From NCBI GenBank assembly GCA_902795985.1, contig CADBNG010000061.1:1-13014 (forward strand): 13,014 nucleotides of DNA, in the 5' to 3' direction. Each line of letters opens with the position of its first letter. Within the stretch, counting starts at the first letter, position 1. Below the pieces are notes generated by a model, which ran no database searches, was not told where the DNA came from, and saw only the letters and a program-made list of their open reading frames with translations. Of the stretch, positions 12,991-13,014 are shown in pieces. Made by a program: the position numbers and the translations under genes. This stretch comes from an uncultured Lachnospiraceae bacterium (GTDB taxonomy: Bacteria > Bacillota_A > Clostridia > Lachnospirales > Lachnospiraceae).

Positions 12991-13014
12991 TTATGTTTAC
13001 TCCCTATGTCCGTC

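Overview
The window reads as a chromosomal segment from a Gram-positive Bacillota of the class Clostridia, most likely Lachnospiraceae-like. This is inferred from family content, not from any marker gene: a lipoprotein built from trigger-factor domains, a polysaccharide-deacetylase-like anchored protein, a DUF1934 (YwiB-type) protein, IspE of the MEP pathway, a YknXYZ/MacAB-like exporter, strong AGGAGG-type ribosome binding sites, SigA-type promoters and no outer-membrane genes. Base composition looks moderately GC-rich by eye. No rRNA, tRNA, CRISPR array, transposase or phage gene was seen.

Left arm (1-4463, all minus strand). Read in transcription order: a membrane-anchored polysaccharide-deacetylase-like protein (4463-3027), a trigger-factor-like PPIase lipoprotein (2931-1585), an O-acetylhomoserine sulfhydrylase MetY (1500-229), and the first 69 codons of an Xaa-Pro peptidase family gene that runs off the window (209-1). 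Hairpins lie in the gap before the lipoprotein gene and in the gap before metY, so this is probably not one simple uniform transcript. A divergent promoter region (about 4464-4678) holds a near-consensus SigA promoter for the left arm and a weaker one for the right arm, the latter overlapping a 15-base palindrome.

Centre (4679-10871, plus strand). A small single-pass membrane protein of unknown function is followed by a 33-base hairpin and then a four-gene export cassette: adaptor 1 (MacA/HlyD-like), a MacB/LolD-type ATPase, adaptor 2, and a MacB/FtsX-type permease. The expected machine is an ATP-driven exporter whose permease and ATPase sit at the membrane while two different adaptors extend outward. 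Adaptor 2 is the most unusual gene here. A roughly 384-residue insertion separates the two helices of its expected coiled-coil hairpin, and it contains 17 perfect tandem PEPTDT hexapeptides plus an 18th PEPTET, flanked by highly acidic stretches. In a cell without TolC this could be an extended arm into or across the cell wall; that is inference.

Right arm (10846-13014). ispE (minus) is convergent with the permease gene and overlaps it by 26 bases. A good intrinsic terminator for the exporter operon is embedded in the ispE coding sequence, where the complementary strand encodes a Lys/Ala run. A long perfect palindrome lies between ispE and a divergent plsC-like acyltransferase gene, which in turn overlaps a convergent DUF1934 gene by 11 bases. 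The last 24 bases carry only that gene's ribosome binding site.
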